A stretch of 64,000 nucleotides of DNA from NCBI RefSeq assembly GCF_003070885.1, contig NZ_CP028913.1, positions 1,426,001-1,490,000 of the forward strand. Direction: 5' to 3'. Positions within the stretch are counted from its first letter, which is position 1. Each line of letters opens with the position of its first letter. Position numbers and translations under genes: made by a program. The DNA is from Agromyces badenianii. GTDB lineage: Bacteria; Actinomycetota; Actinomycetes; Actinomycetales; Microbacteriaceae. Positions 52,792-61,222 of the stretch are shown here, one piece after another. The notes under the pieces are model-generated. The model was given only the letters and a program-made list of their open reading frames with translations, had not been told where the DNA came from and made no database searches.

Positions 52792-53262
52792 TCAGCCGGC
52801 GACGACCTTCACGCGACTGCCGGTGTGCTCGACGACGCGGACGCGTGCGCCCTCGGCGATCGGCGCATCGGAATAGGCGAGTCGGCGTTCGACCTCGCCA
52901 GGGCCGTCGAGGCTCACTTCACCGCCGGCGGTGGTGACATCCGACCTCGCGACGCCCCCGAGCCCGACGGCCGAAGCCGGCACGCCGTCGGAACTGCGGG
53001 TCAGGTTGCGCACGGCGAGCACGCTGAGCAGGTAGGCCACGGCGGCGAGCACGATCGAGAGCACGTACACCCACACGAGCTCGAGTCCCATGCTGGCGAC
53101 GAGGGCGCCGGATGCCCCGAAGACCACGAGGCCCACCGACAACGCGGTACCGGAGATCGCGCCGTCGCCGATCTCGAAGTGGTCGAAGATGTCGCCGAGC
53201 ACGAGCGAGATGAGGAGGAGCACGAGGCCGATGCCTCCGACGATGAGGAACGGAAGGAGCAT
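52792..53262 (-). CDS. NfeD-like membrane protein (flotillin partner)
   Basis: The 156-residue protein has several hydrophobic segments (LPFLIVGGIGLVLLLISLVL, LSVGLVVFGASGALVASMGL, VYVLSIVLAAVAYLLSVLAV). A C-terminal OB-fold-like domain follows (GLGGVARSDVTTAGGEVSLD, ARVRVVEHTGSRVKVV), as in short NfeD proteins without the protease domain. The start at 53262 was chosen because the upstream frame is polar and Arg-rich. It precedes the flotillin gene and is probably co-transcribed with it. Confidence 0.8.
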   Translation of the reverse strand: MLLPFLIVGGIGLVLLLISLVLGDIFDHFEIGDGAISGTALSVGLVVFGASGALVASMGLELVWVYVLSIVLAAVAYLLSVLAVRNLTRSSDGVPASAVGLGGVARSDVTTAGGEVSLDGPGEVERRLAYSDAPIAEGARVRVVEHTGSRVKVVAG

Positions 53263-53400
53263 CGACTGCCTCTCTGCACGCGCGAAACCCGAGCGGAGGG
53301 GGGTGCCGGGTGCACTCACCCTATCGGGCGGAGGAGCGGTGCGCAGCACCGGAATCATGCCGCACTCAGCCGATGTATGCCGCCGTGGGAATCGGCGGAC

Positions 53401-54162
53401 TCAGACGGCGTGCTGCTGGGGGATGAGCAGCGGGTCGACGGCCGCGTCGCCACGGATGCGTCGCAGAAGCGCGATCACCTCGTCGACGGCCGCGACGGTG
53501 AGGCTCGAACAGACGATGCTGTGCGGGCCGAGCGCGTCGAGCCCGCCGGCACGGATTCTGATGACCTCCCAGCCCACTTCGCGCAGGGCCTCGTCTTTCT
53601 CGACGTCGGAGCCTGCTTTCAGGCCGCGATGCGCGCGCCTCGAGCGGCCGGGATCGTCGTATTCGACCGCGACGCGCAGCTGCGGAATGAGGATGTCGGG
53701 CCAGACTTCCTGCTTGCCGTAGAACATGCGGGCGATTCGCACCGCGTTGACGCGATGATGCAGCCGGATGCGCTGGCCGAGCAGCATTCGCAGGCGTTGC
53801 TCGACCTGCGAGGTGCCGACGCGAAGACCGGGCTTCATGAAGGCGACACCGGCCTCGCGGCGCGCGCCCGGCCCGGCGGCGTTCGCGCGGCACTTCGCGC
53901 AACTCGGCCCGGTGAGCACCTGGCCGACCGTGGCGGAGTACCGGTCATGGCCTCGCCGGCATCGCCACTCGTAGCTCGCGCCGATGCGCGTCTCACCGGC
54001 CAGTGCAGCGCGCTGCGGCGGTGCGACGCGGGCGAGCAGCTCGGCGCGGGAGCGCTGGGTCTCGTGCAGCAGCATGCAGAGCGGGCACACTCGCGAGAGC
54101 GCGACCGAATCGGGCGACGACGCGTCGGCGCCGTGACCGCAGCGGAAACTCACCGCGACCAT
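53401..54162 (-). CDS. Zinc-ribbon protein with Vsr/DUF559-like endonuclease fold
   Basis: The 253-residue protein has an N-terminal Cys/His-rich part with ribbon motifs (FRCGHGAD, CPLCMLLH, WRCRRGHDR, CAKCR). A C-terminal domain resembles PD-(D/E)xK nucleases: EVWPDILIPQLRVAVEYDDP, then VEKDEALREVGWEVIRIRAG. The Asp, Glu and Lys fit the catalytic pattern of Vsr-like/DUF559 nucleases. The likely role is DNA nicking or binding, but no methyltransferase partner is nearby. It is divergent from the PolA-like gene, which may be coincidence or a repair link. Alternatively it is a remnant of a mobile-element nuclease. Confidence 0.6.
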   Translation of the reverse strand: MVAVSFRCGHGADASSPDSVALSRVCPLCMLLHETQRSRAELLARVAPPQRAALAGETRIGASYEWRCRRGHDRYSATVGQVLTGPSCAKCRANAAGPGARREAGVAFMKPGLRVGTSQVEQRLRMLLGQRIRLHHRVNAVRIARMFYGKQEVWPDILIPQLRVAVEYDDPGRSRRAHRGLKAGSDVEKDEALREVGWEVIRIRAGGLDALGPHSIVCSSLTVAAVDEVIALLRRIRGDAAVDPLLIPQQHAV

Positions 54163-54290
54163 CGGCGCCGCACCATCTCATCCATACGGCGATCTTCGCC
54201 GTCACCACCGACATCGCACTGTCGCAGGCGATGCTTCAGCCCCCGGGGCGAGCGACCACGGATGTCGGCTGCACGGGCGAGAATGAGACC

Positions 54291-56081
54291 ATGCGGATCG
54301 TGGTCGGTGCGATGGGGCCCGGCCGGGTCGCGCTGGTCGACCCATCCGTTTCGCTCGAGCCGTTCGAGACGGTCACGATGCAGGAGTTCCCGGCCGTCGT
54401 GCGGGCACTCGAGTCGCGCCATCCGCGCTGGGTCTGGGCCGACACACGACGGTGGTATCCGCGCCTCCTCGCCGAGGGCGTGCGGGTCGACCGCTGCCAT
54501 GACCTGGTGCTCGCGGCGGCGCTGATCGATCACTCGACGACCACGGCATCGGCTCGCGACGGCGGCGCGCACCCGAGACCCGCGTGGCTGCCCGCCGGCC
54601 CCGCCGAAGCCGGGCAGGCGGGCGCCGTCGTGCCGGTGGCATCCGCCGCCCATGCCGCACTGTTCGACCTCGGCGACTTCGACGGCGAGACGCAGGCTCC
54701 CGAGGCGGCGGTGACCGACCGGCCACGCGATGTGCGCAGCGTGCCGATCGATGCCGTGCTCGCTGAACACGCCCGACAGCTCGCCCTCGTGACGGCATCC
54801 GAGCGACCCGGCGCCCTTCGTCTCCTGGTCGCGGCAGAATCCGCGGGCGCGCTCATCGGCGCCGAGCTGCACGCGGCGGGGCTGCCGTGGCACCGCGGAG
54901 TGCATGAGCGGGTGCTCGAGGGCGAACTCGGCCCGAAGCCGTCGCCCGGGCGCAAGCCCGCTCGCATGGAGGAGTTCGCCGCCGAGGTGCGTGCGCTGCT
55001 CGGCGCGCCAGCGGTGAACCTCGACTCGCAGGTCGACCTGCTGAAAGCGCTCCGGCGAGCGGGCATCCAGGTCGAGTCGACGAGCCGTTGGGAGCTGCGC
55101 GAACACGAGCACCCGGCGATCGAGCCGCTCGTCGCCTACAAGAAGCTGGCTCGCCTGTTCAGCGCGAACGCGTGGTCGTGGCTCGACGAATGGGTCGTCG
55201 ACGGGCGATTCCGCCCCGATTACGTTCCCGGCGGCACCGCGACCGGGCGGTGGGCGACCTCGGGCGGCGGGGCGCTGCAGCTGCCGAAGAACGTGCGCAG
55301 CGCCGTCGTCGCCGACCCCGGGTGGTCGCTCGTGGTCGCCGACGCGGCCCAGCTCGAGCCTCGTGTGCTCGCCGGACTCGCGCGCGACGAGGCGATGGCC
55401 GAGGCCGGCCGCGGCCGCGACTTCTACGGCGGCATCGTGGGCGCCGGTGTCGTCGAAACGCGAGACCAGGCCAAGGTCGCCATCCTCGGCGCCATGTACG
55501 GCGCCACCACCGGCGAGAGCGGCCGGCTCGTGCCGCGCCTCGCCCGGGCGTATCCCAGCGCGATGGCGCTCGTCGATCGGGCCGCCGCCGACGGTGAACG
55601 CGGGGCCAGCGTCACCACCCTGCTCGGCCGTTCGTCACCGCCGCCCGGGGTGGAGTGGCGCGCGGCGCAGTCCCGGGCGAGCCAGCCCGAGGCGACCGCC
55701 GCCGATGAACGGCGCGCTCGCTCCGGAGCCCGCGACTGGGGCCGGTTCACCCGCAACTTCGTGGTGCAGGGCACGGCGGCCGAGTGGGCACTCTGCTGGA
55801 TGGCCGGGCTGCGGTCGAGGCTCATGGCGATCGCCGGTGATGCGGCCGTTCCCGAGCAGCTCGCGCATCGATCGGGCCCGGTGTTCGAACGAATTCCCCA
55901 TCTCGTGTACTACCTGCACGACGAGATCATCGTGCACACGCCGCGCGAGCGGGCCGACGAGGTCGCCGCGGCCGTCGCCGACGCCGCGAACGAGGCCGGC
56001 CGGCTCCTCTACGGTGCGTTCCCCGTCGAGTTTCCGCTCGACCTGGCGATCGTCGAGAGCTACGCGCTGGCCGACGCCTGA
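54291..56081 (+). CDS. PolA-like DNA polymerase (bifunctional 3'-5' exonuclease/polymerase family)
   Basis: The 596-residue protein has an N-terminal region in the place of the 3'-5' exonuclease domain, but without the DxE pattern. The family-A polymerase domain follows: the thumb/palm GRFRPDYVPGGTATGRWATS, motif A VVADAAQLEPRVLAGLARD (normally DYSQIELR), the O-helix RDQAKVAILGAMYGATTGES with Lys and Tyr, and motif C YYLHDEIIVHTP with His-Asp-Glu. It lacks the 5' nuclease domain of PolA. The ATG at 54291 was chosen over Arg-rich upstream frame. Its 3' end overlaps the convergent padR gene by 22 bases. Confidence 0.82.
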   Translation: MRIVVGAMGPGRVALVDPSVSLEPFETVTMQEFPAVVRALESRHPRWVWADTRRWYPRLLAEGVRVDRCHDLVLAAALIDHSTTTASARDGGAHPRPAWLPAGPAEAGQAGAVVPVASAAHAALFDLGDFDGETQAPEAAVTDRPRDVRSVPIDAVLAEHARQLALVTASERPGALRLLVAAESAGALIGAELHAAGLPWHRGVHERVLEGELGPKPSPGRKPARMEEFAAEVRALLGAPAVNLDSQVDLLKALRRAGIQVESTSRWELREHEHPAIEPLVAYKKLARLFSANAWSWLDEWVVDGRFRPDYVPGGTATGRWATSGGGALQLPKNVRSAVVADPGWSLVVADAAQLEPRVLAGLARDEAMAEAGRGRDFYGGIVGAGVVETRDQAKVAILGAMYGATTGESGRLVPRLARAYPSAMALVDRAAADGERGASVTTLLGRSSPPPGVEWRAAQSRASQPEATAADERRARSGARDWGRFTRNFVVQGTAAEWALCWMAGLRSRLMAIAGDAAVPEQLAHRSGPVFERIPHLVYYLHDEIIVHTPRERADEVAAAVADAANEAGRLLYGAFPVEFPLDLAIVESYALADA

Positions 56082-56710
56082 GCCTCGACAGGAGTCGCCG
56101 GCACGTCGGGCCGGGCCGACGGCCGGCGTCCTCGTCGGGGTCGTTCGAGGCGCGGTGCGAACGAGAGCTCGTGTGCGGCGAGCACCGCCTCGACCTCGTC
56201 GAGCCAGCTGAGTGCCGCCCTCGCCCGGGCGGACTCCGCGGCTGCGGCGAGGGCGGCCACTCGTGCGGAGGCGGTCACCTCGGTGGCACCTGGCACGCGA
56301 CCGGCGCCGTCGAGCGTCGAGCGAGCGGATGCCTCGGCGCCGCGCTCCTGCCAACGCCGTCGTTCTGCAGCGACGATCGTGCCGGCGTCGACCCCCGGCA
56401 ACGAGGCCGCGACGAGCACCCGGTCGACGGTTTCGTCCCACGGGTCGCTGCCCGCGGCATCCGTGCCGTCGAACCAGAGCGACGAGGCAGCGGTACCGGC
56501 CGTCGTGGCCCGGTACAACGGGAGCCCGTCGTCGGTGGCGCCCGCCGATTCCACGAGGCCCTGCTTGCCGAGGCGCTCGAGCGTGGCGTAGCTCTGTCCG
56601 ACGTTGACGCTGCGCCGCCCTCCGGTGCGCTCGGCCAGATCGCCGTGCAGCTGGAACCCGTAACCGGGGCCTGCGGTGAGAAGGGCGAGCAGCGCGTCGC
56701 GCACGGCCAT
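56060..56710 (-). CDS. PadR-family transcriptional regulator
   Basis: The 216-residue protein has the PadR winged helix at its N-terminus (VRDALLALLTAGPGYGFQLH, then VNVGQSYATLERLGKQGLVE) and a longer helical C-terminal part typical of two-domain PadR proteins. A perfect 12-bp palindrome with a -10-like box lies just upstream, pointing to autoregulation. The signal is unknown. It converges on the PolA-like gene and is divergent from the DUF3145 gene. Confidence 0.82.
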   Translation of the reverse strand: MAVRDALLALLTAGPGYGFQLHGDLAERTGGRRSVNVGQSYATLERLGKQGLVESAGATDDGLPLYRATTAGTAASSLWFDGTDAAGSDPWDETVDRVLVAASLPGVDAGTIVAAERRRWQERGAEASARSTLDGAGRVPGATEVTASARVAALAAAAESARARAALSWLDEVEAVLAAHELSFAPRLERPRRGRRPSARPDVPATPVEAQASASA

Positions 56711-56726
56711 GTGAACTCCGATCGAA

Positions 56727-56738
56727 GTGAACGTTCAC
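56727..56738. promoter_or_regulatory. Palindromic operator candidate upstream of padR
   Basis: The sequence gtgaacgttcac is a perfect 12-bp palindrome, centred 22 bases from the padR start. On the minus strand a tatact box (56741-56746) precedes it, so a bound dimer would cover the transcription start. A partial copy (gtgaac at 56711) lies at the start codon. Confidence 0.55.
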
Positions 56739-56879
56739 CGAGTATATGGTTTCGGCCTTGTCACTGAGCCTGATGCGGGGCATAATCGGCGATGACGGCT
56801 CGCTCGTCGACAATCGAATACCGGTCATCCGTCCGTCAGAGGTCGTTGGGGAAGACGCACCTCAAGAACGGAGATCGAG

Positions 56880-57401
56880 ATGACGAAGAATGCCACGCGG
56901 GCAGTGCGCACCGCGCGAGGCGTGCTGTTCGTGCATTCCTCGCCGAGGGCGGTGTGTCCGCATGTCGAATGGGCTGCGGGCAGCGCTCTGGGCGTGGCCG
57001 TGAATTTCGACTGGAGCGAGCAACCGGTGCTTCGTGGTGCCATGCGCACGGAGTTCTACTGGGAGGGCGAAGCCGGCAGCGGCGCGAAGCTCGCTTCCGC
57101 ATTGCGCGGCTGGGAGCACCTTCGGTTCGAGGTGAGCGAAGACCCCACGCCCGGCTCCGACGGCGCGAGGTGGATGCACACGCCTGAACTCGGAGTCTTC
57201 TTCGCTCAGACCGATACGGCCGGAAACACCGTCGTGCCCGAAGACCGGATCCGCTATGCGATGGCGGTCGGGGGGAACGACCCGATCGAGCTGCACCGCG
57301 AGCTCCGCCTCGCGCTCGGGCAAGCGTGGGACGACGAGCTCGAGCCGTTCCGCCACGCGAGCGACTTCGCTCCGGTCGTCTGGTTGCACCAGGTGGGCTG
57401 A
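56880..57401 (+). CDS. DUF3145 family protein
   Basis: The 173-residue protein has the DUF3145 pattern: RGVLFVHSSPRAVCPHVEWA, VAVNFDWSEQPVLRGAMRTE, LRGWEHLRFEVSEDPTPGSD and WDDELEPFRHASDFAPVVW. The family is confined to actinobacteria, is soluble and has no known function. It stands alone, followed by a strong terminator shared with the convergent fabF gene. Confidence 0.85.
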   Translation: MTKNATRAVRTARGVLFVHSSPRAVCPHVEWAAGSALGVAVNFDWSEQPVLRGAMRTEFYWEGEAGSGAKLASALRGWEHLRFEVSEDPTPGSDGARWMHTPELGVFFAQTDTAGNTVVPEDRIRYAMAVGGNDPIELHRELRLALGQAWDDELEPFRHASDFAPVVWLHQVG

Positions 57402-57488
57402 GCGAGCACCGGTCCGCCGGCGGCGTGACGCGAGGTCGGATGACTCTTCCCGGCGGCGCACGAGCGAAGCCCTCGGACCGTGCAGCAG

Positions 57489-57519
57489 AAGGCCCCGGCG
57501 CTGATGCGACCGGGGCCTT
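57489..57519. terminator. Strong bidirectional intrinsic terminator
   Basis: A perfect 10-bp GC-rich stem (aaggccccgg/ccggggcctt) with an 11-base loop lies between the convergent DUF3145 and fabF stop codons, 29 bases past the fabF end. The stem's own A/T ends give short U-rich tails on both strands. It is the clearest terminator in the window. Confidence 0.8.
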
Positions 57520-57547
57520 CTCCTGTGCGGCGCGTGCCGCGGTGCTG

Positions 57548-58783
57548 CTACGGCGTGCGGATCGCGACGACGGCGTTGTGGCCGCCGAAGCCGAACGAGT
57601 TGCTGATCGCGAGCTGCGGGCCGTCACCGAGGGGCTGCGGCTCACCCGAGACGAGCAGCGGGATCTCGGGATCCTGCGTGCTGAGGTTGATCGTCGGCGG
57701 TGCGAGGCGGCTCTGGAGCGCGAGGATCGTGAAGACCGCCTCGAGTGCGCCGGTGCCGCCGAGCAGGTGCCCGGTCGAGGCCTTGGTCGCAGAGACGGGG
57801 ATCTCGTGCACGCGGTCGCCGAAGACGCTGCGGAGTGCCGTGTACTCGGCGATGTCGCCGACCGGGGTGCTCGTCGCGTGCGCGTTGATGTGCGTGACCT
57901 CGTCGGGCGTTGCGCCGGCCTGCGCGAGTGCGTCGAGCACGGCTCGGCTCGCCCCGCGCCCCTCGGGGTCGTTCGCCGTGATGTGGTACGAATCGGCGCT
58001 GACCGCACCGCCCGCGAGTTCGGCGTAGATGCGTGCGCCGCGCGCGAGCGCGTGCTCTTCGGTCTCGAGCACGAGGCTCGCGGCACCTTCGCCCATGACG
58101 AAGCCGTCGCGATCGACGCTGTACGGGCGCGACGCGTGCGCCGGGTCGTCGTTGCGACGGGAGAGCGCCTGCATCGACGAGAACGACGCGAGCGTGATGG
58201 GATGCACCGCGGATTCCGAACCGCCGGCGATGACGACGTCGGCGAGCCCCAGCTGCAGGTGCTCGTAGGCGTTGGCGAGCGACTCGGTGCTCGAGGCGCA
58301 GGCCGAGGCGACGGTGCGCGCGAAGGCGCGGGCCTCGAAGTGCATCGAGATCGCCGCGGCCGCGGCGTTGGGCATGAGCATCGGCACGGTCATCGGCAGC
58401 ACGCGACGGGGCCCGCGTTCGCGCAGGGTGTCCCACGCGTCGAGCAGCGTCCAGATGCCGCCGATGCCGGTGGCGTAGTCGACCCCGAGACGCTCGGGGG
58501 CGACGTCGGGCGCCCCGGCGTCGGCCCACGCCTCTTTCGCCGAGATCAGGGCGAACTGGCTGGAGGGGTCGAGTCGCTTCGCGACGGGGCGCTCGAGCAC
58601 TTCCTCCGGTCGGACCTTCGCCTCTGCGGCGAAGGTGACGGGCAGCTCGTACTCGGCCACCCATTCGTGCTCGAGCGTGCGCGCGCCGGATTCGCCGGCG
58701 AGCAGGGCGCTCCAGCTCTCGGGGGCGGTGCCGCCGAGCGGTGAGCTTGCACCGATACCGGTGATGACGATCTTCTTGGTCAT
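57548..58783 (-). CDS. fabF: Beta-ketoacyl-ACP synthase II
   Basis: The 411-residue protein has the KAS II catalytic set: Cys162 in VASACASSTES, His302 in NAHATSTPVGD, Lys334/His339 in SATKASTGHLLGG, and the gatekeeper region NSFGFGGHNA. It condenses malonyl-ACP with acyl-ACP in fatty acid elongation. It is the last gene of the aceE-fasR-fabD-fabH-acpP-fabF run and ends before a strong hairpin terminator. Confidence 0.96.
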   Translation of the reverse strand: MTKKIVITGIGASSPLGGTAPESWSALLAGESGARTLEHEWVAEYELPVTFAAEAKVRPEEVLERPVAKRLDPSSQFALISAKEAWADAGAPDVAPERLGVDYATGIGGIWTLLDAWDTLRERGPRRVLPMTVPMLMPNAAAAAISMHFEARAFARTVASACASSTESLANAYEHLQLGLADVVIAGGSESAVHPITLASFSSMQALSRRNDDPAHASRPYSVDRDGFVMGEGAASLVLETEEHALARGARIYAELAGGAVSADSYHITANDPEGRGASRAVLDALAQAGATPDEVTHINAHATSTPVGDIAEYTALRSVFGDRVHEIPVSATKASTGHLLGGTGALEAVFTILALQSRLAPPTINLSTQDPEIPLLVSGEPQPLGDGPQLAISNSFGFGGHNAVVAIRTP

Positions 58784-58863
58784 TCGAGAAACACTCCGAT
58801 GGAGGGAACGGTCACACTGATCGAGCGGGCCGGGCAGAGGCGCCGGCCCGCTCCACGCAGCTG

Positions 58864-59112
58864 CTAGGCCTGGGCCTTGACGATGAAGTCGACGGCGTTG
58901 CCGACGGTCTTCAGGTTCTTGACCTCTTCGTCGGGGATCTTCACGTCGAACTTCTCTTCGGCGTTGACGACGATCGTCATCATGGAGATCGAGTCGATGT
59001 CGAGGTCGTCGGTGAACGACTTGTCCAGCTCAACCGTGTCGGTCGCAATGCCGGTCTCGTCGTTGATGAGCTCGGCCAGGCCGGCAAGCACTTCTTCGGT
59101 GGACAATGCCAT
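58864..59112 (-). CDS. acpP: Acyl carrier protein
   Basis: The 82-residue acidic protein has the phosphopantetheine site DDLDIDSISMMTIV, where Ser41 would carry the prosthetic group. Length and helix pattern match bacterial ACP. It carries growing acyl chains for the flanking FabH and FabF. The start has a good ribosome-binding site (aaggag). Confidence 0.96.
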   Translation of the reverse strand: MALSTEEVLAGLAELINDETGIATDTVELDKSFTDDLDIDSISMMTIVVNAEEKFDVKIPDEEVKNLKTVGNAVDFIVKAQA

Positions 59113-59177
59113 TGTTCTTCTCCTTGGGGGTGTCTCGTTTGACCGAGAGACAGTCTAGATGGACAGGGGCAGGCGGT

Positions 59178-60182
59178 TCAGGGAAGAACCACCACTTGGG
59201 CGCCGAACACGAGTCCGGCGCCGAAGCCGATCTGGAGGGCGAGCCCTCCTGAGAGTTCTGGGTGCTCCTCGAGCAGGCGATGCGTCGCGAGCGGGATCGA
59301 AGCGGCCGAGGTGTTGCCCGTCGTCTCGATATCGCGGGCGATGACGACCGTCTCGGGGAGCTTCAGCTGCTTGGCGAACTCGTCGATGATGCGCATGTTC
59401 GCCTGGTGGGGGATGAATGCGGCCAGGTCGGCCGAGGTCACGCCCGCGGCATCCAGTGCCTGCTTCGCGACCTTCGCCATGTCCCACACGGCCCAGCGGA
59501 AGACCGTCTGGCCCTCCTGCCGGAGGGTCGGCCACTCGGCGGCCCCGTCGCGGAACTCGGTGAGGGTGGAGTTCATGCCGACCGCGCCCGCCTTCGAGCC
59601 GTCGGAACCCCAGACGGTCGGTGCGATGCCGGGCGTGTCGCTCGGGCCGATGACGACCGCGCCGGCGCCGTCGCCGAGCAGGAACGAGATGCTGCGATCG
59701 GTCGGATCGACGACATCGGAGAGCTTCTCGGCGCCGATCACGAGTGCATAGTGCGCCGCCCCGGTGCGGATGAGCGCATCGGCCTGCGCGACCGCGTAGG
59801 CGTAACCGGCGCACGCCGCGTTCGTGTCGTACGCCGCAGCGGGGTTGGACCCGACTCGATCGGCGACGACGGCCGCCATCGACGGCGTCTGCTGCACGTT
59901 CGAGATCGTCGCCACGATCACGAGGTCGATGAGCTCGGGCGAGATGCCCGAGCGCTCGATCGCCTCGCGAGCGGCGTCCGTCGCGAGGTCGATGGCCTGC
60001 ACGTCGGCGCCGGCCCGGGCTCGGGTCACGATGCCCGTGCGCTGCTGGATCCACTCATCAGACGAGTTGATCGGACCGACGAGGTCGTCGTTCGGCACAG
60101 CATTCTCGCCGCGGGCGGCACCGATGGAGTAGATGCGGGTGTACGCGGGCCCGTGGGATTGCTGCAGGGTCGGTCGTGTCAT
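59178..60182 (-). CDS. fabH: Beta-ketoacyl-ACP synthase III
   Basis: The 334-residue protein carries the FabH triad: Cys124 in YDTNAACAGYAYA, His259 in FIPHQANMRI and Asn290 in ETTGNTSAASIP. It starts fatty acid synthesis by condensing acyl-CoA with malonyl-ACP; actinobacterial enzymes often prefer branched primers. It lies between fabD and acpP. Confidence 0.95.
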   Translation of the reverse strand: MTRPTLQQSHGPAYTRIYSIGAARGENAVPNDDLVGPINSSDEWIQQRTGIVTRARAGADVQAIDLATDAAREAIERSGISPELIDLVIVATISNVQQTPSMAAVVADRVGSNPAAAYDTNAACAGYAYAVAQADALIRTGAAHYALVIGAEKLSDVVDPTDRSISFLLGDGAGAVVIGPSDTPGIAPTVWGSDGSKAGAVGMNSTLTEFRDGAAEWPTLRQEGQTVFRWAVWDMAKVAKQALDAAGVTSADLAAFIPHQANMRIIDEFAKQLKLPETVVIARDIETTGNTSAASIPLATHRLLEEHPELSGGLALQIGFGAGLVFGAQVVVLP

Positions 60183-60210
60183 GTTCGGCTTTCTCGTGTC
60201 GTTCGTCGGC

Positions 60211-61131
60211 TCAGGCGTGCTGCTCGATGAGCTCGATCGCCGCTGACAGGTCGTCGGGAGTCTTCACTGCGGCGGCAGGCACGCCCTTGAGGGCTCGCTT
60301 CGCCAGACCGACGAGGGCACCGGCCGGGGCCACCTCGATGATGCCCGAGACGCCGGCCGCCTGGAAGGACTCCATGCAGCGATCCCAGCGTACGGGGGAG
60401 GAGACCTGTCCGACGAGCAGCTCGAGAAATGCTGTACCGGATGTCACGGGGCCGCCGTCGCGGTTCGTCCAGAGCGGCAGTGCCGGGTCGGCGGGGGCGA
60501 GGCCGTCGGCGACCTCGGCGAGGCGATCGACGGCCGGGCGCATGTACCGGGTGTGGAAGGCCCCGGCGACCTGCAGCGGAATCACCCGGGCACCGGCCGG
60601 CGGTTCTTCTTTCAACGCACCGAGTGCGTCGAGCGCGCCGGCGACGACGATCTGCCCGCCGCCGTTGAAGTTCGCCGGCTCGAGGCCGAGCTCGTCGAGG
60701 CGGGGGAGCAGCGCTGCTTCGTCGGCGCCGATGACCGCGCTCATTCCGGTGGGCACGAGCGCCGCGGCATCCGCCATCGCCCGGCCTCGTTCCGCCACGA
60801 AGCGGATCGCGTCGGCCTCGCTGAGCACTCCGGCGCCGGCCGCGGCGGTGATCTCGCCCACCGAGTGACCGGCGATGCCCCCGATGCGGGCTGCGCGCCC
60901 GTCGGCGAGGAGCGTGCCGAGCGTGAGGATGCCCGCTGCGACGATGAGCGGCTGCGCGATCGCGGTGTCGCGGATCGTGTCGGCATCGGCCTCAGTGCCG
61001 TAATGCGCGAGATCGACCCCGGCGGCGTCCGACAGCGCCGACAGCCGATCGGCATAGGCCGACTCGGCGAGCCAGGGGGCGAGGAATCCGGGGGTCTGAG
61101 AGCCCTGTCCAGGGCAGACGACGACGATCAC
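60211..61131 (-). CDS. fabD: Malonyl-CoA:ACP transacylase
   Basis: From the GTG at 61131 the protein is 306 residues: VVCPGQGSQTPGFLAPWL, the nucleophile Ser90 in GIAGHSVGEITAA, AGAFHTRYMRPAVD with the catalytic His, and GIIEVAPAGALVGLAKRAL. The GTG gives the canonical N-terminus; the longer frame from 61179 adds an Arg/Pro-rich segment. It loads malonate onto ACP. The 91 bases upstream, after fasR, probably hold the FasR-controlled fab promoter. Confidence 0.94.
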   Translation of the reverse strand: MIVVVCPGQGSQTPGFLAPWLAESAYADRLSALSDAAGVDLAHYGTEADADTIRDTAIAQPLIVAAGILTLGTLLADGRAARIGGIAGHSVGEITAAAGAGVLSEADAIRFVAERGRAMADAAALVPTGMSAVIGADEAALLPRLDELGLEPANFNGGGQIVVAGALDALGALKEEPPAGARVIPLQVAGAFHTRYMRPAVDRLAEVADGLAPADPALPLWTNRDGGPVTSGTAFLELLVGQVSSPVRWDRCMESFQAAGVSGIIEVAPAGALVGLAKRALKGVPAAAVKTPDDLSAAIELIEQHA

Positions 61132-61222
61132 CAGTCCAGTCTGCCAACCGCGTCGGGGCCTGGGGTGTGCACACGCCACAAGCTCTCGGCGAAAGCCTTG
61201 TACAGACGGTACAGAGGTCGCG

